Shown piece after piece: positions 39,101 to 50,800 of a stretch of DNA of 64,000 bases (within the stretch, counting starts at the first letter, position 1; each line of letters begins with the position of its first letter). The DNA is taken from the NCBI RefSeq assembly GCF_000524195.1, contig NW_020170381.1, positions 2,834,714 to 2,898,713 on the forward strand, given 5' to 3'. Origin of the DNA: Echinococcus granulosus. Lineage: Eukaryota > Platyhelminthes > Cestoda > Cyclophyllidea > Taeniidae. The translations under genes and the position numbers were made by a program. The notes beneath the pieces were generated by a model. The model was not told where the DNA came from, did no database searches, and saw only the letters and a list, made by a program, of their open reading frames with translations.

Positions 39101-42100
39101 CGGTGGCTTTGGCTCTCGACTACAGTCCTACTCAAAGGAAGGCGACTTGGAGGGAAAATAATTAAAGCATATATCAAGGCTGAATAGTTTAAAATAGGCA
39201 ATAAACCAGACCCAACTATGGAAAGCGAGGATATACCAATTTAGCACAGTTATAAACCAACTACTACGCGTTATTCAAAATCTCACATCTCCTCCCGATG
39301 GAAAGGTTTTGGAGTTGGCGAAGTGGGGGGGCCTGGAACCGGCAGAGCTGATCTTTGCGGCCAATTCGGGCGGAATAGGAGGGAGACCGGTACGCAGGAG
39401 GCAACCGAAATGAGACCTGGATGGCGAGGGGGGCGGGGGTAATGGTCGGAGGGCGTAGTGAGCGGAGAGCGGTCGGCCAGAGGCCACCTTTGCGCTTCTG
39501 TTTTCGGTTGTCACCGATGAGTGCGCGCTGCGACTACGATGAGTGCCACCACCACTGCTGGGTCTGCGGTGGTTGTGTGGATGGGATCCCAACCGAGCAC
39601 GCTCCTCCTCGCTCCTGCTTGATCCCCGATGGCGGCTGGACATTCTTAATGGGGAAAATATGTTTGGTTATTTTAATCCAATATGAGTTTACATGCTGAT
39701 ACCCTACTTTAAACTGGAGCTATCATCAAATGCTAACTATTGAATATATTTTCTCATCAGTATAATGCTAAACTGAGAACTTTCAGGCGGCAGTTGGTGG
39801 GTGGTGAGATAGAAACATTACCCAAACGTCAAGACCCAAATGTTGTCTGCCAGCATAGATTAATTTGAACAAGCGCGCTGCTGTTAAACATTCCGTACCA
39901 CTGTTTACTAAGGCGTTTTCTTTATTTAACCTTAGCCCGTGCGGGATTTTAGGCAACTACCTTAGAAGCAGCATAAAGTAGGGACTTTCCTGCAGAAAGC
40001 ACATTAACTAGCAACTTCTTTTCATGTGCGTTCAAAAACACCACCCTCGTGTGCTACACTTTCCGTAGAAAGTCAACTAAGTAAAAGCCAGTTTACAGGA
40101 AGTGTTTTATTTCGAAAGTTACGTTTGTTCTTTGGCTCACACAGGCGTTAATGCAGTAGTCTTTAGGCAGAACAGGAACCATCCTTCCGGTAGCAAATCA
40201 AGTCGTTGCTAACTACGTGTCTTCTTGGTCCTAAAACTTAGGTCATTTTACCACTCGCTTTCCTAGCAAAGGAATGGGTTCCTCTACCAAAAGGTACTGC
40301 TGAACACAATCTGACGAGCACCGCTTTTAATGGAGTGTTGGCATATGTGCTGGCAAGATGTGTGAGGAGGTACAGACTTGCAACTTTCTTAATGCGAAGG
40401 TGAACAGAGACTCCATTGTGGACGTAAAATTGTAAGATGCTGCACTCAGAAAGAGCATAAGGTCGGCTTATCGGTTATAATCCTCATTTCCAGATGGACT
40501 ATAAGTCATCCATTTGATTTAACTTACCGGTACTGCAGGGATCGTTCACCATTTGCAATACATCATATCATACATATCAACATATCATTATTTGATAACC
40601 ACATTCCAATTAGATTGAAAATACAGAAAACGTACAAGGCTGATGTAGAGAAAAAGAACGTCTTCCATCCCTCCCAGCCTGAAATCATTTGCCTGCCTGA
40701 CTGTTTCCAAGACCTCCATTATACAGGCCCTATTCCCGCAAAAATGAGGTCAAATGAGGAACTGATCCATTAAATCAGGTGAAACGAAGGGGGCCCCCGA
40801 CCAACCTAGGCGCATGCACACACATTTGGATTAGTGGGGTGATAAATCAGGTTTGCAGGAGCCATGAAGAGCTAAAACGAACAACTGACGGTGGCACGTG
40901 TGTGTGTGCACACTTGCAAATGGGACAAGAGCCTGTGCCATAAAGAACGACCTGTCCGTGAACCAGTGACATACCACAAATGAATCACCATTGGTAACCT
41001 TCTCATCGCCAATTCTGATTTACACGCACTGCAAGAAAGCCGCAACCACAAGTACATCGGCGATCTCAGATGCCAGGCTTCCTGGTGGGTGTTCTCTGGG
41101 ACTCCATGGCCAATCGTAAAATCTATCCATCAATCGGATTTATTCACGTACCCGAACGATAACAGATTCCTTTTTGATTAAACTGCCATCAACTGATCGC
41201 CATACGTGGATGGTCAACTTGAGGAATTAAATGATAACAAAGTCACTATGATACTGACAGCAAAAAACTTTAAATGTAAATCCTTATAGATGCAAGTGTC
41301 AGATTTTCCTTAAGCGCCGTGAAATGAGAAAAACGGTGAGCTTTAGAACTGGACAAAGTTGGAAAACGGAAGTGTTCCGATTTTTTGTTCGAACTTTTTT
41401 CGTTGGACAAAAAGCATCCTCCTAGGTGTGAGTCAGTCTACAAATTTCCTCAGGAATACAAATTAGATTACAGCAACATCGAGAGTTACGGTAGATGGCA
41501 GGAGTTTATGGCACTAGAAAATTGTGCCCTGTGTAGAAAGTTGGACATTTGGGTTACTTGGATGCAGGGCTGTAGAGTTACAAAGTTCACCTCAACTGGG
41601 GCTACAAACATGAACACTGTGGTGTTAGGAAAAAATTACACGGTTTTTAACATTACCGATTGACTGAAAAAGTTGATAGGGTACCAACTTGTAAAGTCAA
41701 TTTGCACCATAATGGTCTGACAAAAGAAACTACTACAATTTCACAATATTCTTCATGCAAGTGAATTTGAGAGATGTAAAAAGGAATGTTGGTAGAAGTG
41801 CACTGTAGCGAGAGGAGTGATAAGTTGAATATGTTCCGTTTGGAGTAAGTACAAGGTATTGTTCATAAATCTGGATGAATAGAAGGGGAGGAAGCAGAAG
41901 TTTAGTGATAAGAAGACAGTAGGGAGTATTACTGGGGTGGGCAAAAAAAGTACTGGGACACATCGTCTTGAGGCACCCCTTTGATTGAGGCAGCCACACA
42001 ATGTCGAAAGAAAGAGGAAGCAGGCTTGAAGATAGTCTGGCGGGAAAGGGAGAGAGTGGTGCACAGCGTTAGATGATGAGGATGAGGAGAATTGGAAGGG

Positions 42101-44155
42101 AGAAATGCCTACCAGAAGACTTGACGGTGGTTTTTCAGTGAACAAGAAAAAGTCAACGGAATAACGAAGCTAATTTATTATTCATGTGAGTCATTGGCAG
42201 AGGCTAAATTAATCATCCCGTTGAACAAATGAGACTTCTAAGATGCCCCCCTCTAAGTACAGAAAAGCCATTTTAGGCGGATTCAAATTCCCTTAATTTC
42301 AGTTCTGCAACACCATATGTGGATAATGTAGCGCAAGCCCTAACCTTCATCATGGTCGTTGGTCTGTTTATGTGAAATTCTTTTTAATACAAACCCATTC
42401 AGGGACAGAATACAAAGACTCTCAATTTTTCATTTGATGATAAATTCTCTTAAAATATGAAATAAAATTTATGGAATCTGGATTGGGCTAATACTACCCT
42501 CTGACAATAAAATATTCATGCTGAGCAATGAAGGGTAAAATCACAGACAATGGAAGTGTAGTCGCACACTGAATACTCAGCTAGCAGATGTGGGTACAAT
42601 GGGGGAAGAAAGGGCAGAGAGCAGTAACAATAGGCACAAAAGTTGCAACTTACAGAGTCCACAACAAATACCGCATAGCAGGGATGTCCCCAACCACACA
42701 ACAGGCTTACAGTTAGAAAAATGCGAAAAGAAAAGAAACACAGACAGATACAGCCACAAGCACACAGTCAGGCAGACAGCTCTGATGAAGGGACCAAGTT
42801 CCTCGAACAGTTGGCGTTTTACATGTTGGTGCGATAACCTTCTGACAGGCAACAGCCCTCTCTCGTTTCTTCGGTCTCTCCTCCCTCCTCCCAATGAGGA
42901 TGTTACTCACCTGGAGCGAAGTAGCGAGCAAGAAATAAACAGAGCCTTCGGACGAGAGCCGAGTGTCAAATAGCAGCACCAAGGTGTGTGTGTTCACATA
43001 CCCACCACACACACACACAAGCATACACAAACAAGCGAACACACGCTTAACCGTCGGTTACCGTGACCGCCCATTATTCCATCACCACTTAACCATTACC
43101 GACTCCTAGTCGAGAGTGACGACGTTGTCATAACAGTAATTTGGTATACGAGGCCTGCGATTTTGGTGTAGCTTGATGACTATTTGGTGAAACATTCGTC
43201 AACTTATTAGCGATTCCATAAAAATCAACAACTTCATTCTTTAAGTCATCTAGTAGTGTTTTGAATTATGCAGTATGCTTTAGCAACTTTCATTTGGCAA
43301 ATGAGAAATGTGCTTTGAATGAAGCATCAGGAATTCTAATCTTCATGAGTGAGCAAACCAGTGCAGTGAGAGTACAAAAGTAACCATTTCGTACATTTTG
43401 AATGCAATAAAGTTATATGCTTCCAGTCCTCAAATGATCTTACATTCAACGAAATGCATGGAAATTCAGTTAACAAGGCATTGGCTGCAAATGAATCCTT
43501 GTTTTGTAAGGAAGTGTATTGCAGTGGAACTCACACTAACCACAGACGAGGTCATTGAAATATCGGGAGGGCACACTTTCATATCCCATTTTTAGCATGA
43601 GAAACACATACCAAAACAAATTGACTAGGCAGTGGGAGGGAAGGGGGCAAACTTGAAAGGCAAATTTCGTGAGCGTGTCTAAGCACAAACCAAGAGGCGG
43701 ACGGACCCTGTCAGTATACGGCGCTAGTAACTCGCCCAAAGTTCGCGTGGCTGTTTAAGAAACAGATCATAAATCCTTCTCTCTAAAAACATCTGTGACG
43801 GCGCTGTACACACTGGGAAGTCCTCAATTACCTAAGAAGAATGTACCCTTAATTGCATAGTACCTTCGTAAATTAATTACCCCCCGCGCTAGCGAGAGGA
43901 AGTGGTGAAGCATTCCCCATAATGTCATAGTGCTATTTAAATTGTACCATGTAGGAAATGATTGCATTTTGGACGGAGAGGGTTGGCAATGACTCAACTT
44001 TCCTCAACTTGGACTGATTAATTATTCAGTACATCTGATTCGTACAAGACCATGAAAGTGTCTTACCTGGGGACATGCTCCAGTGATTTGCTGGTGGCCG
44101 CGGTAGTAGGGGGTGAAGGAGGACGCACTTGGTGGTAGATATGCGGAGCTTCCAT
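20855..44155 (-). CDS. KIF26: KIF26-family atypical kinesin (13-14 exons)
   Basis: KIF26A/B and nematode VAB-8 are kinesin-11 proteins that bind microtubules but lack normal motor ATPase activity; they act in cell migration, adhesion and Wnt/growth-factor signalling. Hallmarks in order: VKVIL.L, KQITLVHP, APKMFTFDAVF, AEVCSSALVDAVYSVVHGTD, VLCFGHAK, GVIPCAIAWLFRLVEEKKEA, TRFSVRVSAVEV, EIRAPTAGHAAHLLDVALA, LFTLHVYQYKVEK, SGGRSRLQLLYLG, SLSLANIANVLLGLL, VVQLASRLHRLRRRR, TDYTSSSEQSCAGDTVIYLG and, at the end, GSSGYES. Phases agree across every junction from 39644 to 20855, 1,488 codons with stop if counted from Met39643; the outermost exon (44067-44159) would extend this to about 1,517 residues. 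The P-loop and switch II are degenerate. The tail has a Cys/His cluster and poly-Gln. The vertebrate C-terminal EIDDVERLQ segment and the N-terminal Cys repeats were not found. Confidence 0.92.
20935..20982 (-). repeat. CAG/CAA tract encoding poly-Gln in KIF26
   Basis: Imperfect Gln-codon repeat inside the last KIF26 exon, interrupted by Tyr-His-Leu. Such tracts often vary in length between individuals. Confidence 0.85.
21873..22688 (-). CDS. KIF26: KIF26 tail exon: Pro/Ser-rich with basic segment
   Basis: An open frame of 271 codons. Pro/Ser/Tyr-rich first half (QPPPPTQPLWSPVYTPQLTP), then a basic patch KKSKLLTLPSILCTLRRWHA followed by RRKERRNKK. It ends STYR plus AC before donor GTAAGC. 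If that donor is not used, translation stops at TAA 21871-21869. Confidence 0.85.
22762..23334 (-). CDS. KIF26: KIF26 tail exon with Cys/His cluster
   Basis: 190 codons. It includes ASSFDRVAAWVKDVSTDLSH, a basic and His-rich run (RRQRRHHHHHRHH), then a cluster of ten Cys within about 40 residues (ECTCYKYARDTCALC, ADSCCSRVCQKCAYC, DQEC) at about 22871-22977. The cluster looks able to bind metal but fits no named finger I know. The donor GTAAGA follows 22762 (phase 2). Confidence 0.85.
23419..23498 (-). CDS. KIF26: KIF26 tail exon
   Basis: Reads LEHKGSGQQAVTPSVVDDVT and TPVHQS, phase 0 in, phase 2 out at donor GTATGT. Supported by splice sites, phase and its place between two clear exons. Confidence 0.7.
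23572..23663 (-). CDS. KIF26: KIF26 tail exon
   Basis: Reads DEGTFSWRRSDNLCEDPQIP and FLRSPYATPQ. It is short, phase 1 in and 0 out, with acceptor TTTATAG and donor GTATTT. A 73-nt intron follows. Confidence 0.75.
24042..24774 (-). CDS. KIF26: KIF26 exon: Ser/Gly-rich disordered tail
   Basis: 244 codons in one open frame from GTLRSGVLIKRVTPRT. It contains acidic and Ser-rich patches (SCSSSSYSSDREDNENDKN) and a Gly-rich run (GGTGGSGGG). No domain is recognised. It belongs to the gene by phase and splice sites on both sides (acceptor TTCTAG, donor GTAGGT). Confidence 0.82.
24845..25282 (-). CDS. KIF26: KIF26 exon: end of motor and SSSSEQSC signature
   Basis: Starts VVQLASRLHRLRRRRVGSSG, matching TVQLAARIHRLRRKK. 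Contains TDYTSSSEQSCAGDTVIYLG, the KIF26 signature DPDYSSSSEQSCDTVIYxG. The remainder is Ser/Gly-rich. 146 codons, phase 0; a 70-nt intron follows. Confidence 0.95.
25421..25704 (-). CDS. KIF26: KIF26 motor exon: switch II and relay
   Basis: Encodes VSGGRSRLQLLYLGCGRYGS, then MKSLSLANIANVLLGLLTGQ, LPHRESAVTQLLREGMTGNH, CIIAHASG and YAETLQ. The first block is vertebrate MSGGRSRLHLIDLGSC with the switch II Asp replaced by Tyr. A 77-nt intron precedes it. Confidence 0.93.
25782..26078 (-). CDS. KIF26: KIF26 motor exon: central motor
   Basis: After a Ser/Asn-rich insert it reads LTEIRAPTAGHAAHLLDVAL and AISHTLFTLHVYQYKVEKNG, matching SELRAPTAEKAAFxLDAA and SHVLFTLHVYQYRMEK. The switch I SSRSH becomes VAISH. 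Phase 1 on both sides. Confidence 0.95.
28628..28828 (-). CDS. KIF26: KIF26 motor exon: rest of P-loop
   Basis: Begins SKSRTMLGSDASVESVG, then VIPCAIAWLFRLVEEKKEA, TKTRFSVRVSAVEVFGYDES and FKDLLHDSALD. It matches YTMIGKDxxxxxLGIIPCAISWLF and RFSVRVSAVEV closely. The reconstructed P-loop GHAKTSKS has Ser where kinesins have the second Gly. Confidence 0.96.
31157..31250 (-). CDS. KIF26: KIF26 motor exon: helix before the P-loop
   Basis: Encodes AEVCSSALVDAVYSVVHGTD and SCVLCFGHAKT. Vertebrate KIF26B has [20 protein letters not shown] and GCVFCFGHAKLGKS. The donor GTAAGT splits the P-loop codon after T (phase 1). Confidence 0.95.
33124..33318 (-). CDS. KIF26: KIF26 motor exon: beta-1 and N-terminal motor segment
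   Basis: Starts VKVILCLKMP (vertebrate VKVMLRISSP). Continues to GPRRKQITLVHPAPS and APKMFTFDAVFTQDDTL, matching DPRKKQxTLYDP and PPKMFAFDAVFPQDAS. 65 codons, phase 0. Acceptor TTACCTTTCAG, donor GTTAGT. Confidence 0.93.
33319..39286 (-). other. KIF26 intron (6.0 kb), no recognisable content
   Basis: The largest intron. I see no exon of this gene and no convincing gene on the other strand. A GC-richer stretch at about 37240-37660 has long open frames on both strands, but they are shadows of base composition. Confidence 0.6.
39287..39644 (-). CDS. KIF26: KIF26 exon: Arg/Ser/Pro-rich N-terminal region
   Basis: 119 codons beginning MSSRHRGSSRSEEERARLGS and ending TFPSGGD before donor GTGAGA. 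Joined to the next exon it gives PSGGDVKVIL, like vertebrate SPPGKVKVVM. It is basic and low-complexity, with a Pro-rich LRPLPPPPSPSRS stretch. Confidence 0.72.
43005..43019. repeat. (CA)n microsatellite
   Basis: Short CA run inside the outermost KIF26 intron, next to TG-rich sequence at 42983-42992. Confidence 0.9.
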
Positions 44156-44159
44156 TGGA
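44067..44159 (-). CDS. KIF26: KIF26 possible first coding exon
   Basis: Bounded by a strong acceptor (TTTTTCCTCCATAG) and donor (GTAAGA). With Met at 44155 it reads MEAPHIYHQVRPPSPPTTAA and ends VPR. Its phase-2 end fits the phase-2 start of the next exon at 39644. No family similarity is visible, so it is supported only by splice sites and phase. The real N-terminus could instead be Met at 39643. Confidence 0.4.
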
Positions 44160-44820
44160 CTATGGAGGAAAAAATAAATGGAAGTAAATCTTTCGGATAT
44201 AATGAGCTCACAAACAACTCTAAGGCAATGAAATTTTGATAATCGAACTATCATTGAATAATGCGCCCACGAGAAAGAGGACAGCGAACTTTACCATGCT
44301 TGAGACCATTGTGGTTCTTGGTCATATTGAAAGTATGTTTGACACGAACAGGGAGATTACTCTGTGGAAATGACTCATCCGCAGCGTTATCGGAGCCCCC
44401 TCGTTTGGGAGACCGCAAGTAAAGGCTGGCCAGACTACCCGGGTTTGCACTGTTTTTGAAATAAACACGGACCACGATGTTTAAAGGAGGCAGGTAGACG
44501 CAGCTGGATTCATGAATAACCCAGCCAAATCAGATAAATCAGTGGTGGTGACACCGTGTGTGGTATTAGCGCTGACAGGTCTTAGGTTCTAGATGTATGC
44601 GAGTGGACGTGGATGGGGAGGGCCGACATGGGAGAAATGTGGGGAGGAGGTGAGGCGGGAGATGTAGGTGCCAAATGAGTGTGGGGGTGATTCGAGCGGT
44701 ATTTAGCTGCAATGCAGGAGGGGGCAACACGACTTGTTTACAGAGCTTGCACGTAAAACGTTTCCTTCTGAATAATTAACTAATTGCCAGAGGGTAAGGG
44801 GCAGATTAATAATGAGCCGG

Positions 44821-44836
44821 TGTGTGTGTGTGTGTG
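44821..44836. repeat. (TG)8 microsatellite
   Basis: Eight uninterrupted TG units just upstream of the KIF26 coding region. Confidence 0.95.
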
Positions 44837-47800
44837 ATTAATTTGTGGCGATATGAGTCAATTGTGCCCCATTTCTAGACATCCATCGTGAATTGACGAC
44901 CATCATCTTGGAAGTCAGGTCATTTGACCAAATCTGTATGAAGGTATGCCCGATGATTCTTATGATTACTGTATGTTCCCACGTTTATTCACGTAAACAA
45001 CTAGCTTCTGGTGAAGACTTTCCCTTGGGATGTGTAGTCCCGTTCCGCCGTTCAGTAAGCCCAAGACACTGGTGCAATTTGTCAAGCCGAGTCACTTCCA
45101 ACGAGTAACAAGTGGGGGCAAGTTTTCGTCACCACAATTAGGTTGCCGCCTAGTGCCTAAACCAGGCTGTTGACACCACCCAACATAGACCGCTCCGATA
45201 ACACTGCAGCTAAGCATCAAGAAATGGCTTCACAATCACTATTTTTTAACCCAATACAAGTTAAAATAGTTTTACCAGACAGAACTTTGCCAACTTCACT
45301 AGGTGGCGATCGGATGAATGGAAAACCACTGAAACACCGCTTCAGTTTTGGAAAGAATTCATAACAAAGCGTATCGGTGTAAAGGTGTACTTACAACCCT
45401 GAAAATTGAATGTGAAAAGTGGGAAATTTTGAAGAGGCCACATTAAAGCAATTAAGGAGTGAACACATGTGCCCCTAGATGATTTGCGCCCGTCACCCAA
45501 TGTCCAGAAACTGGGCGTCGGTAAGCCTCCTACAACCATGCGTACGCACAGACACGCACGCACACAGCTCGCCACGTCGAGTGGGTAAACAGAACACAAG
45601 GCTGGCAACCCTCACCTCTCTCCCCCACCTCCTCTCTCTCTGGCCTCCCCGTCTCAGAGGAACTTTGTGAATCATCTTCATCTGCGTTTTTGTTTTTGCT
45701 GTGTTGCCTTATTTATGCGGTCGCGTGCTCGCCTCGGTGTGCGTGGAGGGGAGAAGAGAGTAGACGTCAAATGTCGGACGGGTTGGACATTGTCTGCATG
45801 TACACAAAGTAGCTGTAGCGGTGCGCCCAGATCACCATCGCCGGCTACGCAAAACACCACTCGCATGCGGCCCCAAACACTACACTTATCCATCTGACAC
45901 CTCAACTCCACAAAATCGCAAAATCGTGGCTAGCAGAGCATGCTAAAATTCATAAAACAATGTCTGCTTTGTGCTCAAGCACAACCACTGCAGTTAACTT
46001 TGATGCTCCGTACTGCTGAAAATAAGGCAAGTTGTAGTCCGATGGAACAACCGATCATTCGACTTAGTATTAGTTACACAAAGCCAGGTAGTTTGAAATT
46101 AGAGACTAGAACGCAGTCCAACCTTGACTGTTGATTCTCTGCATGAATGGTCAACTTCAATTAAAAACTACTAACTTGGAATAATAAAAGGTTGAGTGGA
46201 AGTCCAGGCCTGATTGAAAGAGAAGTGTGCATGAGGCAACATGGACGGGCTTTGAAACAGAAGTATGGACTCTTAAAGCGAGAAAAATGTGTTTAGGAGT
46301 AACAATGGAAGGACGGAGAGTTGGATTCTTGTACTATATGGTGGTCACTTGCTGCGATTCAGAGTTACGAATCGCGTGGTGGAGTAACACAACGGGAAGC
46401 TTGGCCCCCCCGAAAGGCGACCACTTTGTCAACATTAAGTAAATGCTGCACTGCTTCACAGTACGGAAAGACATGCTTTAAGAGGAGAGTTTGAAGCGTT
46501 TTGGATCGACAACGTGGACCGAATTTTTCAGATTTCTGAAAGTCTTTGTCCACCCAGTGCTACTTTCATCGGGTTGCCTTTACTCCCATTTTATGTAGGA
46601 CGCAGGTTTGCTTCACTATCAGCCAGAAGGTACTAGGCAGACCAAAAAGAAAGTTTTTCCAAGGATAAATGAGGCAGAATTTTATTGTAATTTTACTGAC
46701 GAAAAAGTAGGCGTCATTATGGCTCGTCATCCCATTTGTCAGCCAGTTCACTTCCGACTTCTGCGCCTCATAAAACAGACAATATAAGAGCCACAAGGGT
46801 ATCTAGTAAGGCCCAAACCTATTGTGATCCCAGGAGCTCAGAAAATACTTATTGCTTATGCGTTTGCTAACGGCGCTGTCGGTCACACATACAAATACAC
46901 AGTCGGTTGACTCATGGCAAAATAGAAAAAATTTCGCTGAAAAAATGAATTCGATACAATGAAAAACAGGATTGTTCGACAAGGGGCCGATCTACTTGCA
47001 CCACATTCCGGATTACCCAGGTCAAGAGCACACATTAACTGATGTCAAGACTGACATCGCGTTGCTATGGTACTACTACAAAACTGTAAAGCTGAATGTG
47101 GACACGTCAAATGGGCCTACAAGCACGCATTTTGAAAAGGATTCACACCTGTCCCCTGAAACGGTTTCTGGATGTGCTGCTCCTGCCGCGTTCCTATCCA
47201 AGTCGGACAGGGGAGGATGAGGTTGAAGCATATACTGGATCCCTATATGAGTAAAACATACGACTCCGATACTGTTTGACTGATTGTCCATCTCTTTGAC
47301 GTGAAACGTTCAGTAGGGTACTTCAGCCATAAAACAAGTTTGAGGAAGGGGGAGAAATCCAAGGCTCTCACCAGCCAGTGCAACCTTTCACACGGATGGA
47401 TTTGTGTAAAACGCAACCACTCATCATAGTAGCATGCGCAAAATGATGCCTAAGTGGAATGCTACCGTATTTCGATAAGTTGGCGGAATGTGTTTAGACA
47501 CTATGTAAAACACCCACCCTAAGTACTTGGATTCTAACCAATAGTAGGTGCGTATCGGGATAAGTGACATTCGAAAATGGATTAAAAATCTTCGAGTCAT
47601 AAATCGAGAGGGCCATAGAGACCTCAGGCAGTTACTTCTAGGGTAATGTAAGTGTGGCGAAAAGACAGTGCGTGCACAAATGCACTGTTGCGTAGGAAAG
47701 GGATGGTTTAACTTGGTAAGTTAGCAGTGTGGAAGTAAAAACGACTTGTCAAACTCCCACAACGCGACCATTGAGGCATTTCAACCTCGGTTTCATAGCG

Positions 47801-50800
47801 AATTTCGAACTCAAACTACAAGACTGAAAACTGTCTACACAGTGGAATTGCTGGCTCAATCGTACTACCGCATGGCCATGACAGCGTGCAGTTTTGCACG
47901 CCTGGCTTCCTTTCGAACTTCTTTCCGTCGGACGATTTGGAAACCAATGAATGATAGACGTTTTCACAGAAAAAGAGGAAATCGCTGCTTATTAAAGTTG
48001 GATGCTGGGACTGTGTGGTATTCTGGCCACTAACAGCCTTGCCACATCGCATCCACGAAGTGGAGATCGACATTACTGATTTCTTCAACACGTCCGTAGG
48101 CTTATCAACAATTTGTGTACATTTTGCAGCAAAATGTGCAATACACACACATGCTTCTCCTTTCACATGGAACAGAATGTAGCTTCACGTAACATCGAAA
48201 TCATCGGAGCATGGGTGAATCGGAGGAGCTGCCGGCCTGATCTTGCCCTGTGGTAGAATAGATGCTCCACTTCAGGTCCAGCCTTGTAAGTTGGTGTAAA
48301 CGAGTGAAACGGGGATAGCAACCCGAAAACTTTGCAACTCCAATAAAATTAACCTGTGCATAACCAGAGTGGAAAATGTGACAGTGTAAATAACGATGGT
48401 AACTTTAAAGGACTAATTTATGCTGTTTGCCCGGCAGATTTTGCTAACGAATGCACGAAGAAAAACATATTTGCCGCCATTAATCTTCTGGGAGTGCCGA
48501 CAGGAATAAACAATAACAATCACCAAACCCAGCATCAGTCAATCCACCCGACGACCCAGTACTACAATGTTCAAATTTGCATTTTAAGTAAATTTGCCCA
48601 TCCGTGGAATCCAGATGTTTAAAAAACCGCTCTTTTGCATCTATGTAACTGGAGGATCATCTATCAAACCCACTAATTATGCATCATTGTTGACTTAGAC
48701 ATGCATGGGCTCTGAGGCCGGGAGTTGAACACAAAAGATCCTGATAAGGTACGAAAACCAACACTAGTGCAATGGTACAAAGGCGAAGACGTTTTGCAAG
48801 GAAGGAGCCAGAAGAACCACTTGCAACTGCCGCCTCCATGTGCCCTCTAAGTTTGCATCGCGATGAAGTTGTGAATTAACAAGTGCCCGTTCAAGATCCG
48901 AAATGAACGCTTATTAGTGTGGATAACGGTAGAGTTCGGGCAAATTAGCAGAACGGAGAAGTCCAGTGAGCTTCTACAGCAATCACTCGTTGAATGGCGC
49001 AAGTCATCAACAAACGCATCATCATCCGATAAGTTACAGCGCCGACGCAAAACTGTTAAAACAAGTCAAAGAACGCCTGCTATCATTAGTAAAGAATTAC
49101 ATATCGTCGACGTAGTGTGATTATCCTGGATTCAGGAAGCCAATTGCGGAGAACAAACAAGGCCCTATCTAGATAGAATTTTTACTATGCATGCACGGAC
49201 CCTTAAGCATGAGGAACAATGTAAGTTACTGGATGTACGAAACCCACACAGATAAACGTTTTGGTGGTAGCCACCACGGTAACCCAAAATAAAAGTCCAC
49301 CTTGACACGGGAAAATAGCAACGTGCATTTGGGCAGAAACCGTTTCGTCAAAACAGAAACGGTGGCAAAGCCCATCTCTTCGACGCAGCACCACTTCCCC
49401 AAAATTTTGATAACTGACTGGTCCACCGTAATGTTGGACGGTGCTCTACACCATGACTGGATAATTCACAAGCAACTCCAAGGATTGGACCCAATTGCCA
49501 CACAAACGGTTTGGCTTACAGGTTATAGGTGTAAGTGCTTTTAGGAAAAAAGGTTTGGGGCGCGAACAATAAGCGTATGGCTTTTCCACTAAATATGAGA
49601 GTTCTATTGATGCATAGAATTCGGAAAAATTGTCGTTGAATGAGGATTGAATAAAAGTGCCATTGAGACTCACTGGGGGCTCAAGACTGCAAAAGATTTA
49701 GTTACTGGAGTGCATTGGAGCATTTGCCATTACTTCGTGCTGCGTAAAATTAGCTTCATGAGCGTGTTGATCAGATAACCAGACAAGCAGCCACTCGGAT
49801 TTCTGATAAGACCGTGCTCAAAGAGCCACATTCGCAATTATGACAAGGGCGGCTTACTTTGCGGGGGCAGTAGGGGAAGTGCGAATAAACATTTCAGTAG
49901 ATGAAGTGCGCAGGCTATGAGCAAGGGGCTAACGAGAGCGCCAGCCCCCTGATTCAGGCTTGACAAGCTAGGTCACATGATTCATTGGGAGGTCGTATAA
50001 GAGATGCAAAAACGGCCGAAACCAGTAATAGTTTAACCCCAACAACCGATTTACTAGAACGAGTTAAACCAACGACGTGGGAATAAAGAAAGACTACTTA
50101 GAACCCAATTTCATTTTACTTATATTATGAGAGGAGCCAGAGAAAATTGTGAACACACGGATGATAAAGGCATATGGCGAAGCTGTCCACTTTAGACGTC
50201 AGCAGACGAGGAAGTTGTTCCTTTTTCGACCTCGTAAAATTACTTTCGTGCAAGATCACAGCAACCGGTGCTGGCGACAGTCACACCAGGGCCAGTCTGT
50301 CGTCAACACAAGGTGTGCGAGTGGGATGAGTTATGACCTCACGTGATGAACAGTAAGGATTCTTTTTAAGGGCAGCATACTTATCGCATTTATTGTACTT
50401 TTTATAATAGATTAAACTTTTTCGCACGCTACACTGGGAACAGAAAGTTATCAATGAAATGCTTCCTAGTTGCTTCTGAGCATTATAATCATTTATGGAG
50501 AAATTCATGAAACATGGAGGAAAAAAGCATAAAAATGAGGCTTACTTAGCACGGCATAAATGTTAGAAGAAACTACGACTCCGTTGGCATTCGCAGTCCA
50601 AATTGAGCGCTTCGTTCCTTAAAAATTGTCTAGACCGAGGTGACGGTCTTCCCCAAGGCAAAGAGGTGACACACCCAGCCAATGGTTTGAGTGTGGAATG
50701 AGTGCATTTTTACGTAAAAGCGTGACTGGTTGATGCAACGGCTTGAAGGTGTCAGAGGACGACGAACCGTCCAATTGCCACAGTGCCACGGTGACCAATG

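Noticed and set aside
41385..41663. 92-codon plus-strand ORF in a KIF26 intron
   Set aside because: No recognisable family, no upstream or downstream partner exon.
44295..44449. Minus-strand exon-like frame (ANPGSLASLYLRSPKRGG...) as a KIF26 exon
   Set aside because: It has an acceptor, a donor and good composition, but its phase-1 end does not fit the phase-2 start of the exon at 44067-44159, and forcing that frame brings a stop in 39287-39644. It could be an alternative or UTR exon.
45480..45911. Overlapping GC-rich ORFs on both strands
   Set aside because: Shadow frames of a CpG-richer patch. More likely promoter-like DNA than coding.
46566..46960. Mariner-like terminal repeat near 46629 (tactaggcagaccaaaaag)
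   Set aside because: The matching inverted end was not found and the distance to the transposase-like trace at 47.8-48.1 kb does not fit an element on the minus strand.
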